Shown here: positions 49,001 to 61,990 of the stretch, piece by piece
Numbering within the stretch: position 1 is the stretch's first letter
Layout: every line of letters begins with the position of its first letter
Assembly (NCBI GenBank): GCA_014529385.2
Contig: CM043952.1
Coordinates: forward strand, 53,334,119 to 53,398,118
Source: Adiantum capillus-veneris
Lineage: Eukaryota > Streptophyta > Polypodiopsida > Polypodiales > Pteridaceae
Length of the DNA: 64,000 nucleotides
Direction of reading: 5' to 3'
Translations under genes and position numbers: made by a program
The notes under the pieces: generated by a model
The model's input: only the letters and a program-made list of their open reading frames with translations
The model's database searches: none
Told to the model about the DNA's origin: nothing

Positions 49001-50659
49001 TTGGACGATGAAGGTCACAACATTGCATTCGGAAACAAACGGTGGAAGATCTCAAAGGGATCTTTGGTGGTTGCCAAGGGAGAAAAGGTCCGTACACTTT
49101 ACTTGTGTACTATGAGCATGCAACCTTCAGCTTGTGTAGCAACTACAGAAGTTGACAGTTCGGTGTGGCACTACCGGCTTGGGCATATGAGTGCCAAAGG
49201 AATGCAAATCCTTCAAACAAAGAAGCTTCTGCCAGGTTTGAATGAAGTGGACTTAGAGTTTTGTGAAGATTGTGTTTATGGTAAACAAAAGAGGGTAAAA
49301 TTTCAAAAATCAAGAAATGAAAGAAAAAATAAAAAACTTGAGTTGGTTCATTCTGATGTTTGGGCTCCTGCAAGTACACCATCACTTGGTGGCTCATTGT
49401 ACTATGTAACATTCATAGACGATGCGACTAGAAAAACACGGGTTTATATCGTGAAGAATTAGTCCGATGTATTTTCCATATTTCAAACGTGGAAAGCCTT
49501 TGTGGAGAACGAAACAGGTACCAAGGTTAAATGCCTCAGAATTGACAATGGAGGCAAATACTGCAGCCAAGATTTTGAAAGCTTTTGTGCTAGCAATGGC
49601 ATTCAGAGGCAAAGGACAACCCCAAGGACACCTCAACAAAATGGGATTTTGGAAAGGATGAAAAGGAAAATCATGGAGCGAGCACGAAGCATGCGGCTAC
49701 ATGCAGGTCTACCGCTTGAGCTTTGGGCGGAAGCGGTAAGTACGTCTGTGTACTTAATCAATCGGTCACCCTCAACGGCATTGGATGGGGGAGTTCCAGA
49801 AGAGGCATGGACAGGTAAACCGATGAATTATGCATTTCTCAAAGTGTTTGGGTGTGAGGCTTTCATGCACATAGATAGAAGCCTAAGATCAAAGCTAGAT
49901 GCAAAGTCCAAACAGTGTTTCTTCATTGGCTACGGAGAAGGTGACTTTGGGTATCGTCTATGGAATCCTGAAAATGGTAAAATATTAAGGAGTAGGGATG
50001 TAATTTTTAACGAACAAAATATGTACAAAGATTACTTGGAAAGAAAACAAACAAAAGAAACAGGTGATGAGTACATGGAGCTTGAGGATGGTGAAGACTC
50101 AAGGACTACAAATGGGGACAATGTGCAACAACGTCAACCAATTGAAGAGCCTCAACATATTCCCCGAAGATCTACAAGAGCAAGTAGACCTCCAGAAAGG
50201 TTTTTTCCTTCCTTCAACCATCTCTTGATCTCAGATTCTGGAAAGCCGGAATCATATGAAGAAGATATGCAACATGAATCCAAAGAAGAATGGACAAAGA
50301 GCATGCAAGTAGAGATGGACTCACTACATCGCAACCAAACATGGGAGTTGGGTGAGTTGCCTAAAGGTAAGCAGGCACTTCAAAACAAATGGGTGTACAA
50401 GGTGAAGGAAGAAGAAGGTGGGAAGAAAAGGTACAAGTCTAGGCTTGTGGTAAAAGGGTTTTCTCAAAAGAAAGGTATTGACTTCAATGAAATATTTTCT
50501 CCTGCTGTAAAAATAAACTCAATCAGGCTTGTCTTAAGCCTTGTGGCTGCTCATGATCTAAATCTTGAGCAAATGAATGTAAATACGACATTCCCTCACA
50601 GTGACTTAGAGGAGGAAATCTACATGCTTCAACCAAAGGGGTATGAAGATAAAAGGTAA
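49001..50659 (+). pseudogene. Element E integrase and RT start
   Basis: FGNKRWKISKGSLVVAKGEK and VWHYRLGHMSAKGMQIL (GAG-pre-integrase), CEDCVYGKQ, LVHSDVWAPA (first Asp), a TAG at 49460-49462, then IDNGGKYCSQDFESF (second Asp), RTTPRTPQQNGILERM (Glu), YLINRSPSTAL, a variable linker, and the RT start (WTKSMQVEMDSLHRNQTW, NKWVYKVKEEEGGKK, LVVKGFSQKKGIDFNEIFSP). The frame ends at 50659 with a frameshift after GYEDKR. Confidence 0.88.
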
Positions 50660-51795
50660 GGAGAAAATGGTTTGCAGATTAAAGAAGAGCTTGTATGGTT
50701 TAAAACAAGCATTATGACAATGGTACTTGAAGTTTGATCGATGGATGTTGGATCATGGATTCACAAGATGCAACTCGGATCACTGTGTCTACACAAAGAA
50801 TTTGGGAGATGGGAAATTCATCATCCTAATGTTGTATGTCGATGAGATGTTGATTGCAAGTGTTAACATGCAGGACATCAAAGACCTAAAAGAGGGGCTA
50901 TATAAATTTTCTTCAATGAAAGATTTAGGTGTTGCAAAGAGGATACTTGGTATGAAAATATCAAGGGACAGGACGAAGAAGACAATAAAGCTATCTCAAG
51001 AGGATTACATCAAGAAGGTACTAGAAAGGTTTGCAATGCAAAATGCAAAACCAGTTTCTACACCTTTGGCTGGTCACTTTAAACTAACGAAGGATATGTG
51101 TCCAAAGACACAAGAAGAGATAGCCTATATGTCTAAAGTTCCATATGCTGCAGCGGTAGCTTCTCTAATGTATGCTATGGTCTGGACAAGGACAGACATT
51201 GCACATGCAGTGGGAGTTGTGAGTAGGTTCATGGAAAACCCAGGTAAAGAGCATTGGCAAGCTGTGAAGTGGATACTTAGGTATCTAAAAGGGACAACAA
51301 CAAATGCTTTGTATTTTGGAGGAACTAATATTTTTCTAGAAGGGTATGCTGATGCAGATATGGCAGGTGACAAAGATACTCAAAGGAACACTACTGGCTA
51401 TGTGTTCATGGTTGGAGGAACAGCAGTAAGCTGGGCTTCAAAGCTGCAGAAAGTGGTCTCACTTTCTACCACGGAAGCAGAGTATGTAGCAATGACGGAG
51501 GCAAGCAAATAAATTTTCTGGCTTCACAGATTCTTAGAAGAGCTTGGAATCAAACAAGACAATTGTGTCTTGTACAGTGAGCCAAAGCGCTATCCATCTT
51601 GCGAAGAACTCAGCCTTTCATTCAAGGACAAAGCACATTGAGGTGAGATATCACTTCATACGCACTCTTTTGGAAGAGGGACAACTAAAGCTAGGAAAGG
51701 TGCATACAAGTGAAAATCCTGCAGACATGTTTACAAAGGTGGTCAACAAGGAGAAGTTGAGCTTTTTCTCATCTTCAATCGGCATTCAAGGATAA
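50660..51795 (+). pseudogene. Element E RT and RNase H
   Basis: KSLYGLKQAL is followed by a TGA, then frame 50727-51512 gives FIILMLYVDEMLIASVN. The catalytic pair is YVDE, not YVDD, so the second Asp is replaced by Glu. Then YAAAVASLMYAMVWTRTDIA, ILRYLKGTTTNALYF, GYADADMAGDKDTQRNTTGY and TTEAEYVAMTEASK with a TAA at 51510. The RNase H end (QSAIHLAKNSAFHSRTKHIE, TSENPADMFTK) is in another frame to 51795. Confidence 0.88.
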
Positions 51796-51845
51796 GAAGC
51801 CAGGATGGAAAGCAGTCACAGGTTTGGTTTGGAGATCAGTCTCCA

Positions 51846-51855
51846 AGTGGGAGAT
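51846..51855 (+). other. Polypurine tract of E
   Basis: AGTGGGAGAT immediately before the right LTR start TGTTAAGTATGG. Confidence 0.85.
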
Positions 51856-52508
51856 TGTTAAGTATGGAGCCTGATTTACCCCTTGTAATTTTCTGTGGTA
51901 AAAACGCACATTTGTAAGGCCCCCATTATGAGGAGAAGCCATCGTGCGTGAAGGAAAATCACTCGTCGGAAACCAAAATTTTCACGGCTAAAATTCAAGG
52001 TCATATTCCTTCGCCGGAATATTCCTTTGCACCGGAATATTATGGTTGGACGGCGGTCGAAAAGTGGTTGGAGACGACTGGTCGGTTGGCCGGTGGTCAG
52101 AAGTCAATGGCCGGTGGCCGAATTCAAAAGCGGACTTGTCTTCTCAAGGGCGGCCACACATGGGCGGATTGGAGGGTCCGATTTGGACTTATCTACACAA
52201 GGGCGGCTACACATGGCTGCCTCTCATGAGAGAGGGCAACCCTTTTGGCCTATAAAAGGAGGCCATTTCTACACACATTTCATAGTGTGAAGTTGATGCA
52301 ACAAGGTGAGTGTGAGGTGGTGAGAGTGAAGCAAGGTGGGAGCTCCATTAAGGGTATAATCCCTTTGTAAACTACTTCTTGTTTTGAAGTACTAAAGCCA
52401 TTGAGTGGCTGCTTTCCCGTGGACATAGCCCACATTGGGTGAACCACGTATATCGTGTGTACTCTCTCTCTCTCTCTCTCTACTCTATAATCTCTTGTGT
52501 GTGAAATC
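51856..52508 (+). repeat. Right LTR of E (3' end missing)
   Basis: Starts TGTTAAGTATGGAGCC; TATA box ctataaaagg at about 52248. It matches the left LTR until gtgtgaaatc at 52508 and then passes directly into element A integrase (DYFTRWVEAKAVKEV). The last about 66 bp present in the left LTR are absent. Confidence 0.85.
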
Positions 52509-53320
52509 GACTACTTTACCAGGTGGGTCGAGGCTAAAGCGGTCAAAGAGGTAAAATGCACATACTGTTGCTCAGTTTGTTTTTGATTGCATATGCTCTC
52601 GTTTTGGAGTACCTTGGGTGCTTATATCGGATCAAGGACAAGGGTTGAGAAGTAAGTTGGTGCGTTCCCTAGTAGAGAAGTTGGGGATTCAACATGGATT
52701 TTCATCTCCATACCATCCACAATGCAATGGTTTGGTGGAAAGTGCCAATGGACAAATAGTGAAGATGCTTACTAAGTACACCTACCAGCAGGTTGAAGGG
52801 TGGGAATCTAACCTTGACAAATGTTTGTGGGCTACAGGACTTCATATAAAGTGGCTACCAACTTTACTCCTTATGAGTTGTATATGGCAAGGAAGAAATA
52901 TTACCTGTACATGTGCAGTTAGAGGCTCTCAAAGGTTTGTGGTGGATCATAAAGCTCATCAAGATGTTTTGCAGGATAGATTACAAGTCTTGAAAATTTG
53001 AAAATGGATTATAAGGCAACAACAGATTTCTATGTGAAGCAGTGAGAGAAAAGAGTAGCAAAGTTCAACCAACAGTTGTGAGAAAAGCTGATTAAAAAGG
53101 GAGATCTAGTGATGAAGTACAATAGTTATCTTGAATTCACCTTTCAAAAGAAGTTAAAAAAGAAGTGGACAAGGCCTTACAAAGTCCATCAAGATTTTCC
53201 CAATGGTACTTATGCATTAATGAGGATGGATGGTCGTTTTCTCAAGAACAAGGTTAATGGTGTGCATCTCAAGCTCTATTTTGAGAGAGGGTTGGTGCCA
53301 GCAGTGCATCAGGTTCTAAT
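52509..53320 (+). pseudogene. Element A integrase, second half
   Basis: DYFTRWVEAKAVKEV, then LISDQGQGLRSKLVRSLVEK (second Asp), HGFSSPYHPQCNGLVESANG (catalytic Glu), a frame break, and a C-terminal part KKWTRPYKVHQDFPNGTYAL that resembles a GPY/F module with Arg-Pro-Tyr. The segment with the first catalytic Asp is lost at the E insertion. It ends at a 31-base G tract. Confidence 0.82.

Positions 53321-53351
<31 letters not shown>
53321..53351. repeat. Poly-G tract, 31 bases
   Basis: Uninterrupted G run directly after the element A integrase end. It could be an expanded polypurine tract, or partly a sequencing or assembly artefact. Confidence 0.9.
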
Positions 53352-53353
<2 letters not shown>

Positions 53354-54727
53354 GGGCAACCAACCTAAGCTAAAAATAAAACTAGCTAGGAATAAAACTC
53401 TGTACATACAGTCGAGCTTTTTTGGGTTTTCTCATAATGTGCTCAGTGTTTACAGTTTATAGGGTAATAAAGCTCTTATGTGGCTGAGCATAAATGCTCA
53501 ACCAGGGGGTGGGCAATGATGGTACATCCAAAGTGTGTCGATCCTAGAAGGTGGCATGGGCACATATATGTGCAAGCTAGCAGAAGCTTGGTAAAAGGTT
53601 GGAGCAACTAGGAAGATCATGGGATGACAGGTAGCATTGGAGTGTATGAATGATGCGGTTTATAGGCCAAGGAAGGCTCCATATGGGCTAATTTGTGTAG
53701 AAAATGAAGGAGATGAAAGATGCAGTCTTTGGGTCCAGGAATGTAGAGCTTGAAGTGTTGAAGGAGCAGGTCTAGACGGCTCATCAAACGAAGCTACGGA
53801 GTCCAAGTTATGAAAGGTTGAAGGTTGAGTGTGTTGCAGATTCTTGCCGGACAGGGTAGCCGGGGACAGGTGGTCCAAGTGGAAGTCAAGGTACAGGTGT
53901 GTAGTGCCCAATTTATGGAGCCTACCGGTCTTTTCAAATTGCAGATAAGAGCCACGGATTGTATTTTATGGCCAGTTGAAGTTTTGCCGGGGGCTAGGTT
54001 GGTGCCCACTTGACTACATGGGGGGGGTGTGCCATCTGGCATCTTTTGAGCCTCCACAAGATTCTACAACAAGGTATGCATCATACGAAGCTAGCAGGAA
54101 TTGACTGCACATCAGATGGAGCCCGGAGCGGAAAGATACAGAAGTCTGAAGACTGGGTGCCTCTGTCTGAAGTTGATTGCAGATGAAAATTGCCTTTTTT
54201 ATGGCCTCGGTTTGGGGGCTCGAGGACTCTCAAAGTATGGCTAGAGCTGAGGGGTTTCAAGTCAACAAAATGGGTTTTTGGCTAGACTTTGCAGCTTGGC
54301 AATCCGACACTGGAAGAAGACATGGGAGCCTGGGGAAGGAAGGCCAAGGAAAAAGGCTAGGGTTTTTTTGAAAGTTTGCAATGCCTTAAGAGGCCATGGA
54401 GCCTGGAGTTGCCACGTGGCTGCTTGATAACCCATATGCACAGTAGCAAGGCTAGTCGATGGGGTATTTAGCCTGACCCATGAGGCTATTATAAGCATAC
54501 GAGGGGAGCTTGCTAGCTCCTTGGTGCCCTGACGATGGCGGCCCGTAATGGGCGCTGCGTTGGCGGTGTGCGGCCCTGTAGGGGCGACGGCCTGCCGTTG
54601 TACTTGTTGGCGATGATGGCGCACTAGCCGGCATTCGGCAGCATTGCCATGTGTTGTCGAATGACATGGCATCCCATAAGAGATTGTGCCCGCATCCATG
54701 AGGTCCTCTTTTGGAGATTAAAGGGAT

Positions 54728-54728
<1 letters not shown>
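53352..54728. other. Non-coding; candidate 3' LTR start of element A
   Basis: No coding domain. A purine run CAGGGGGTGGGCAA followed by TGATGGTACATCC at 53517 looks like a polypurine tract and LTR start, at a reasonable distance after integrase. The far end and a partner LTR were not found. Confidence 0.35.

Positions 54729-54761
<33 letters not shown>
54729..54761. repeat. Poly-C tract, 33 bases
   Basis: Uninterrupted C run, followed by A and six more C. It lies 1.4 kb from the G31 tract, so the two form a simple inverted pair. Confidence 0.9.
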
Positions 54762-54770
54762 ACCCCCCTT

Positions 54771-54790
54771 CAATAGCGATGTCGCTATTG
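54771..54790. repeat. Short perfect hairpin
   Basis: CAATAGCGA and TCGCTATTG, 9-bp arms with a 2-base loop. It is placed just after the poly-C tract. Confidence 0.85.
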
Positions 54791-54895
54791 CCCATCAAGG
54801 GGAGGGTCCCATGGCGGATGATAGAAGAGCCGAAGGAGAGAATCACAAGGGTGGTCAAAGGTGAGCCAAGAGGCCAGTCCTGCAACAACATCTAG

Positions 54896-55809
<914 letters not shown>

Positions 55810-56647
55810 ATGGCAAATGAAATCCTAGAAGAAGATGGAGCAACCATGCCTCTGGAAGAGGAGCTAACCAATTCCCTAAGATTCACTCAATTACTACAAG
55901 TTGGTGACATTCCAACAAATGTCACCATAGCAACAAAGCCATCTGAGCTCATGGGTGGACACTTTCACCAGCACATTAGAGGTGATCATCTATCAACTAG
56001 AGCAAGACCAAAAGTGCAACAATGTAGAGGTGAGAGTATGCAGACATCCAAGATCATGGGTGAACACTTTCACTAGCACATTAGAGGTGATCAACTATAA
56101 GCTAGAGCAAGATTAGAAGCACAACAATGTAGATGTGAGAGTATGCAGACATCCGAGCTCATTGGTGGACACTTTCACCAACACAAGCTATCAGCTGGAG
56201 AAAGACCAGAAGTGCATTGACGTAGATGTGAGAATATGCCGCAATCTGAGCTCATGGGCGGACACTTTCACTAACACATTGGAGGTGATCAACTATCAGC
56301 TGGAGAAAGACCATAAGCTCATTGAAGTAGAGGTGGGGATGAGAACCAATCTCCATATACAACAAAAGACTTCTGAAAAACAGAACTAGATTATTGATAT
56401 ACTACAAGTACCAATGAGAGAAGTGTGTGTCAGGCAAGCAAATCAAGAAGCATTTGTAAACTACACCAATAGCCTTATTCTTACCTTCTCTCAGTACATT
56501 GAAAGTATGAGAGCAAAGAATGCTAAGAAAGAAGAAGTTGCCAAAGAGAAAGAGGAGAAGAGGTTGGAAAAGGAGAAGAAAAAAGTCAACTCACTTGCCG
56601 AGAAGGAAGTAGCACGACAACGAACGGTGGATTCCAATATAATATAG
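55810..56647 (+). pseudogene. Relic ORF with 35-codon tandem repeats
   Basis: A plus-strand coding relic that I cannot name. ATG 55810 opens MANEILEEDGATMPLEEELT in one frame. From about 55940 another frame carries four repeats starting at about 55941, 56046, 56151 and 56244, with spacings of 105, 105 and 93 bp, all multiples of three. The repeat reads like HPSSWVDTFTNTLEVINYQL. Stops (TAG near 56113 and 56388) interrupt it. The end (56414-56647) is a highly charged, probably coiled-coil segment (AKNAKKEEVAKEKEEKRLEK). It may be the gag-like or accessory gene of an unidentified element, or a host gene fragment. Confidence 0.45.
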
Positions 56648-57409
56648 AATTTGTGGCACATGAGTGATGGCAAAGAGATTTTGATGGGAGATGATTCAAA
56701 GGACTTCAAGCCAGAAAGGTTTTTGAAAGGAGGGAGTTGTTAGCAAGAGACTCCATCAAGTTAACTTCCCTCTGAGTAACATCAATTTCATGCCTTGTGT
56801 TTGTTACTACAAATCCACCGGAAAATTTAAAAAAACTTTAAAAACCTCTTCTGAATAGTACCAAGTAATCATCTTACCTCCAAATGTTCAGCAACACATG
56901 GAAATCCTACCTAGCACCTCAGGTTTGAAATCATCCAACAATTTTAGCCTTTTTTTAGCTCCCAATTTGACCATCTCTGTATTGACTCCTCTACCCTAGC
57001 TTGGGGAGGTATCTCCAAGGGGGGGAGTTTGATGGGCCAAGTGAAGAGAAATCCAAGGGAAGAAGGAATCCGATGGGCCAAGTTGAGAGGAGTCCGAGGG
57101 AACAAGGCCTAGGATAAAATCCTAAGGGAGGTTAAAAGGTTGGGTGGAGAGTCTGTAATTGCATGCCAAAGATTTCTTTTTGGAGACAGGCGAGAGTAGG
57201 GGAGAGTTGAGAGAGCTAAGGATGAAGCATACAAGAGCATAGAAGGTGGCCCTTTTTTCCATGGCTGCTTCCTAAGCATTGAAAACATAGTTTTTTTTCC
57301 CTTCTCAAATTATTCTGTAGACAGAGGCCCTCTAGACCCCTTTGTTTCTTGGATGCCTATGAATTGGCTACTATAAACTTTCTTTTATTGTGCCCATGGA
57401 GTGCCCATG
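56648..57409. other. Non-coding; possible LTR start and 41-bp duplication
   Basis: At 57018-57030 the plus strand reads AAGGGGGGGAGTT followed by TGATGGGCC, which could be a polypurine tract and LTR start. gatgggccaagt is repeated at 57031 and 57072 (41-bp unit). No partner LTR was identified. Confidence 0.35.
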
Positions 57410-58350
57410 CTATGTACATGTATTACCATGTGTATTGTCAGGTATGTCAGTATTGTGTGATGTCTTATCATTAGGATCATCATGGATGTGAACTTGCACT
57501 ATGGCCTCCTCAAGTGGTTTGGGATCGTGATTCTTGACATGCTTCTTAAGCTCTGGTGTCAGACTGCGGATGAACCCACGCACTTGCTGAAAGGTATCTA
57601 ACCCATCCAGCTTGAGAATGACATCTTGATAGTGCGATATATATTCCAACAATGATTTATGTTGTCGCATGGAACACTTATCCCAAGCCGACCAATTTTT
57701 GTCCTCTTCACTCGTGGGAAAAAATTCCTTTCTAAATACAACCTCAAAGGCTGTCCAAGTCTATGGTATGATGTTCTTCTCCTTGAGAGACATCTACCAT
57801 TTAAAGGCCTTGCCTTCTCAGTTTAGACTTGTCTACTATGCTATGACTGCATCCGGACTACATCGTAGATCATGAATTCCTTCCCACTTATTGAGAGATA
57901 TATTCACTGTATCCTTATTGCGCTCTCTTTCCTCTCCTTAAAAGTTGGCGGTTTTGTATTTTTTGACAAAATGTACACCTAATTTTAAGGGAGAAGGTGC
58001 AGAGAATTCGGAGGGGGACCTTGTTCCTAACCAGGGGGACCTACCCTTGATCAGAGCCTTGCTCCTACATATGTGTGTCAGCAGGGCCCTTGGCCTGCTA
58101 CTGCATAAATTGCACTACTAAAGTGGATAATTTACTAACATTTTCATTTAAAGGTGAAAAATTCTTTTCCATCACAGACATGAGTGCTTGAAGTGCTCGA
58201 AACTCTTGAAGATCAAGCACTTTATAAGTATCATCTCCTCCCATAGCCGCCTGAGTACCCTGTGTGAGAGTATCTGACCACGGGCCATCATTGGGAAGAT
58301 TGGGCGTATGGTGCTCGAAATCAAAAGTCATATTGATGTCAAAATCCATG
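57410..58350 (-). pseudogene. Gypsy-type gag relic (minus)
   Basis: The minus strand starts MDFDINMTFDFEHHTPN at about 58350 and continues with LQEFRALQALMSVMEKNFSP. From about 57830 down it gives a clear capsid domain: TWTAFEVVFRKEFFPTSEE, WDKCSMRQHKSLLEYISHYQ, LKLDGLDTFQQVRGFIRSL and EEAIVQVHIHDDPNDK. Several stops lie between the two parts. The zinc knuckle and everything downstream are missing. The wording resembles gag proteins of plant gypsy elements in which the capsid precedes a CCHC knuckle. Confidence 0.72.
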
Positions 58351-58831
58351 GCGACTATGTGCAATGCTTAGTTAGAGAAAGAAGAGTACCTTTACTCAAG
58401 ATGATCGTAGCCGTGCTAATTATGTCATCAATTCGTAGATGTAGGTTTGATTGCGACAAATTGCCCTTCGAGAATGTTGCCAATGAAGCAATTCTAAAAC
58501 TCTGCTTCTTGAATTTGCACAATATTTTTCTTGAGTTCATGCAATCTCCTTCTTGAATGTTCACTTACTCGAGAAGCGTTAAGAATCTCCAAAATTTCAA
58601 AATTTTCTTCGTGTTATAAATTTTTTGAAATTTTGTTGCATCATCGGTTGCTCACCCTCAATATGACGGCTTTGCCGAGGTGTTGAGGATAGAGGCCGAC
58701 GGGATAAGGGGGGTTGACCAGTGGGCACCCTCCCTTGCTTTTTAAATTTTTTTCCCTAAGGTCAAAGACCCTGGGCATTGAATATGAAAGGGGGCTTGGT
58801 TTTGGCTATGGCACCAAACAAAGATGACGAA
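58351..58831. other. Non-coding
   Basis: No supported gene. On the minus strand it would be the leader of the gag relic, but no primer binding site was found. Confidence 0.4.
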
Positions 58832-59499
<668 letters not shown>

Positions 59500-59979
59500 T
59501 TGTTTGGTGCTGACCGGTAGTAAAGGGAAAGATCCATGAGGGATGGTCTATGCTATGGATGTTTGGGCAAACATAAAATTCAAGGATTTCCCTAAGAAAT
59601 TAGAATGATAGCCAACACGGTGTTGAATCCTTTGAGTGAGGAAGATGAGAAGGAAGAAGATTTTCGTGATGACTGTGATTCTTCTTAAAGAATTTTTACA
59701 ATGTGTATTGCAATGAAGGTGCCAAGTGTGCCAGTTGTCTCCAATTGCACAAAAGGGGTATCAATTCCTAGATACTACACTTATTATCAAGCCAATGGAT
59801 CATTGGAAGGAAAGCAAGTTAAGGTCTAGTTTGAAACACATTCAGATGAATCTACTCAAGACCACTAACTTATTCAATATAGAATGCAAGTGTATTTATA
59901 TTTTCTTATTTCAAATATTTCTTGTGTGCCTCCTAAGGTGGACACGACACAAAGAGGAGGTGGAATAACTTCTGCTCAA

Positions 59980-60763
59980 ATTCTTTCTCTGAAAAGATAC
60001 AAGAAAACTTTTGTGATGTGTTTAAATTTGATTTGCCTTCTAGTTTGCCTCCACAAGAGAATGTGGATCAGCTTGTGCCAAGAGCATCTCTAGTCAACAA
60101 AACACCATATAGAATGACTTTGAAGGAGGAGATAGAAGTCCAAAAAGTGACTGATGATTACTTGGAGAAGGGCTTGATCTTGGCCTAGTTTTTCTCCATT
60201 TGCTTCACTAGTTTTACTTTTGAAAGATGTACCATTCAAAATGTGTATATATTATAGGGCTTGAAATAAGCCTTTATTATAAAGCACAAATATCCTATGC
60301 CTAGGATAGACAACCTCCTAGATTCTCTATATGGACCCATTATCTTTAGTAAAATAGAATTAAAGAGTGGCTACCATCAGATTAGGTAGCACGAGAAGAT
60401 GTCTTTAAGACAAATTTTAGGGCGAGGGTTGTTCAATGTGAATCTTTAAAGATGCCACTTGGTCTTATTAATGATCCATCAACTCTTATGATGTTAATGA
60501 ATTATGTGTTGAGGCCATTTATGGGTCATTTTGTGGTTGATTCATTGATGATATTCTTGTTTATAATAGGAGGTTTTCAAGAACATGAACCAAATTTGTA
60601 TGTAGTCTTTCAAGGCTTAAGAGAGATAGGTTTGTATGCTAATGTGGATAATGATATTCTAAGTATGGATGAGATCGAGTATTCAGGGCATATCTTTTCT
60701 TTCAAGAGAATCAAGATGGATCCCAAGAAGGCTGCAATGATTTTGGCATGTCTAGTGCCATAG
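59980..60763 (+). pseudogene. Element G reverse transcriptase
   Basis: Blocks in several frames: FKFDLPSSLPPQENVD, SLVNKTPYRMTLKEE, LEKGLILA, then after gaps MPLGLINDPSTLMMLMNYVL and RPFMGHFVVDSLMIFLF. The catalytic YxDD block has decayed to DSLMIF. LYANVDNDILSMDEIEYSGH and KRIKMDPKKAAMI follow. No functional RT is possible. Confidence 0.75.
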
Positions 60764-60941
60764 TATGTACTTTGAGATATTTTCTTGGTATTTCAAAGTT
60801 TAATGATCATAGGTTTATCAAACTCTTTCATTCATAGAGGCTCCTATGATAGTTTTGTTACAAGATTCTTATACTTTGAATGGACTAGTAGAAAACAAGA
60901 AATATTTGAATAGTTGAAGCAACTTAGTAGCTTCAGGGCTA

Positions 60942-61235
60942 GTGCTTAAGGTTGTAGATCTAGAAAAACCTTTCAATTTACATATAGATGCTAGTAATAT
61001 TGCCATTGGTGCGATACTAAGTCAAGATGGAAGGCTAGTGGCTTTTGAGAGCAAGAACCTTTCACTCTTAAAGTGGCCAATGCATGGGTTAGAATTGTAT
61101 GCTATCGTTCATGCACTTAAAATATTGTGTCATTATCTTTATGGCCCAAAATTTAAAGTTTACATAGATCAATCATACCTTTTTACTCATGCTAGAATTT
61201 CACATGGAAATTATTTACAAAAAGAGCAAGAATAA
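60942..61235 (+). pseudogene. Element G RNase H
   Basis: FNLHIDASNIAIGAILSQDG (first catalytic Asp), VAFESKNLSLLKWPMHGLEL (Glu), YAIVHALKILCHYLYG and FKVYIDQSYL (Asp). One continuous 98-codon frame. Confidence 0.8.
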
Positions 61236-61990
61236 TTTTTCACCGACACGTTATCATGCAGTATGCACATTATGAGTTTTATTGTGTTCGAGAGAACTTT
61301 GCTTCAAGAAATGAAGGAAACAAAACAAGAATCTCCTTATTTGCAATCTATAAGGTTTAGGATTGATCTAGAAATAATCAATTTTAATGATGAAAATCCG
61401 TCTAATTCATTGTGTGGTTCTCCACCAAGTCCATTTCTAAATTTCTCAAAGGAGAATGGATTTCTTAAATGGAAAGGCAAGATTTATGTTCCTTGTTTGT
61501 GCACAAGAATTAAGAACGAACGTTTTGCATGATTGCCATGATATCCTTGTGTGGGCAATCCTCGCATAGATAAGACTTTACAATTAGTAAAGCAAACGTT
61601 TTGGTGGCCTAATCTCAAGTGAGAAGTCCATACGAATGGCACAAAATGTTTTTGTGTCAAGTTAATAAAGGAGAAAGAAATAAGGTGCCCGATTTATTAT
61701 ATCCTTTACAAGTTCATGAATACAATTGGCATAGTGTTGCTATGGATTTATGGTGGCACTATCAAGAATCCAAAGATCCAAGTACTGTATTTTGGTGGTG
61801 GTTGATCGTTTGAGCAAGATGGCTCATTTTATTCCTATCTTAGAAACTATGGCAACTCCACAAGTCACAAGTTTATTCATTCACCATGTTTTTAGACTCC
61901 ATGGATTACCTCAATCCATTATTTCTAGTAGAGATCAAAATTTCACATGACATTTTTGGCGGAAAGTGTTCAGTAAACTGACATCAGTAT
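61236..61990 (+). pseudogene. Element G integrase
   Basis: The zinc-site region near 61505-61620 is degraded (HDCHD, KQTFWWPNL). Then VPDLLYPLQVHEYNWHSVAM (Asp block: the usual DISMDF is VAMDLW), VVVDRLSKMAHFIPI, HVFRLHGLPQSIIS and SRDQNF (second Asp). It stops before the catalytic Glu at about 61990. Confidence 0.75.

Larger units (their letters stand above)
47082..52508 (+). mobile_element. Copia element E inside element A integrase
   Basis: Plus-strand Ty1/copia element with left LTR 47082-47842, PBS, gag, protease, integrase, RT, RNase H, PPT and right LTR 51856-52508. The left LTR lacks its first few bases (TGTT) and the right LTR lacks about the last 66 bp. There is no target duplication, and roughly 25 integrase residues of element A are missing at the site. 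Coding frames have several stops and shifts. Confidence 0.88.
59500..61990 (+). mobile_element. Gypsy element G, chromovirus-like relic
   Basis: Plus-strand Ty3/gypsy pol relic with RT, RNase H and integrase in order, but many stops and frame changes. No LTR, PBS or PPT was identified. The wording (RPFMGHFVV, LSKMAHFIPI) is of the chromovirus/Reina-like type and unlike A, B or D. Confidence 0.75.

Noticed and set aside
53109-53462. Frame containing a long Gly run
   Set aside because: The Gly run is the poly-G tract; only the part before it is element A integrase.
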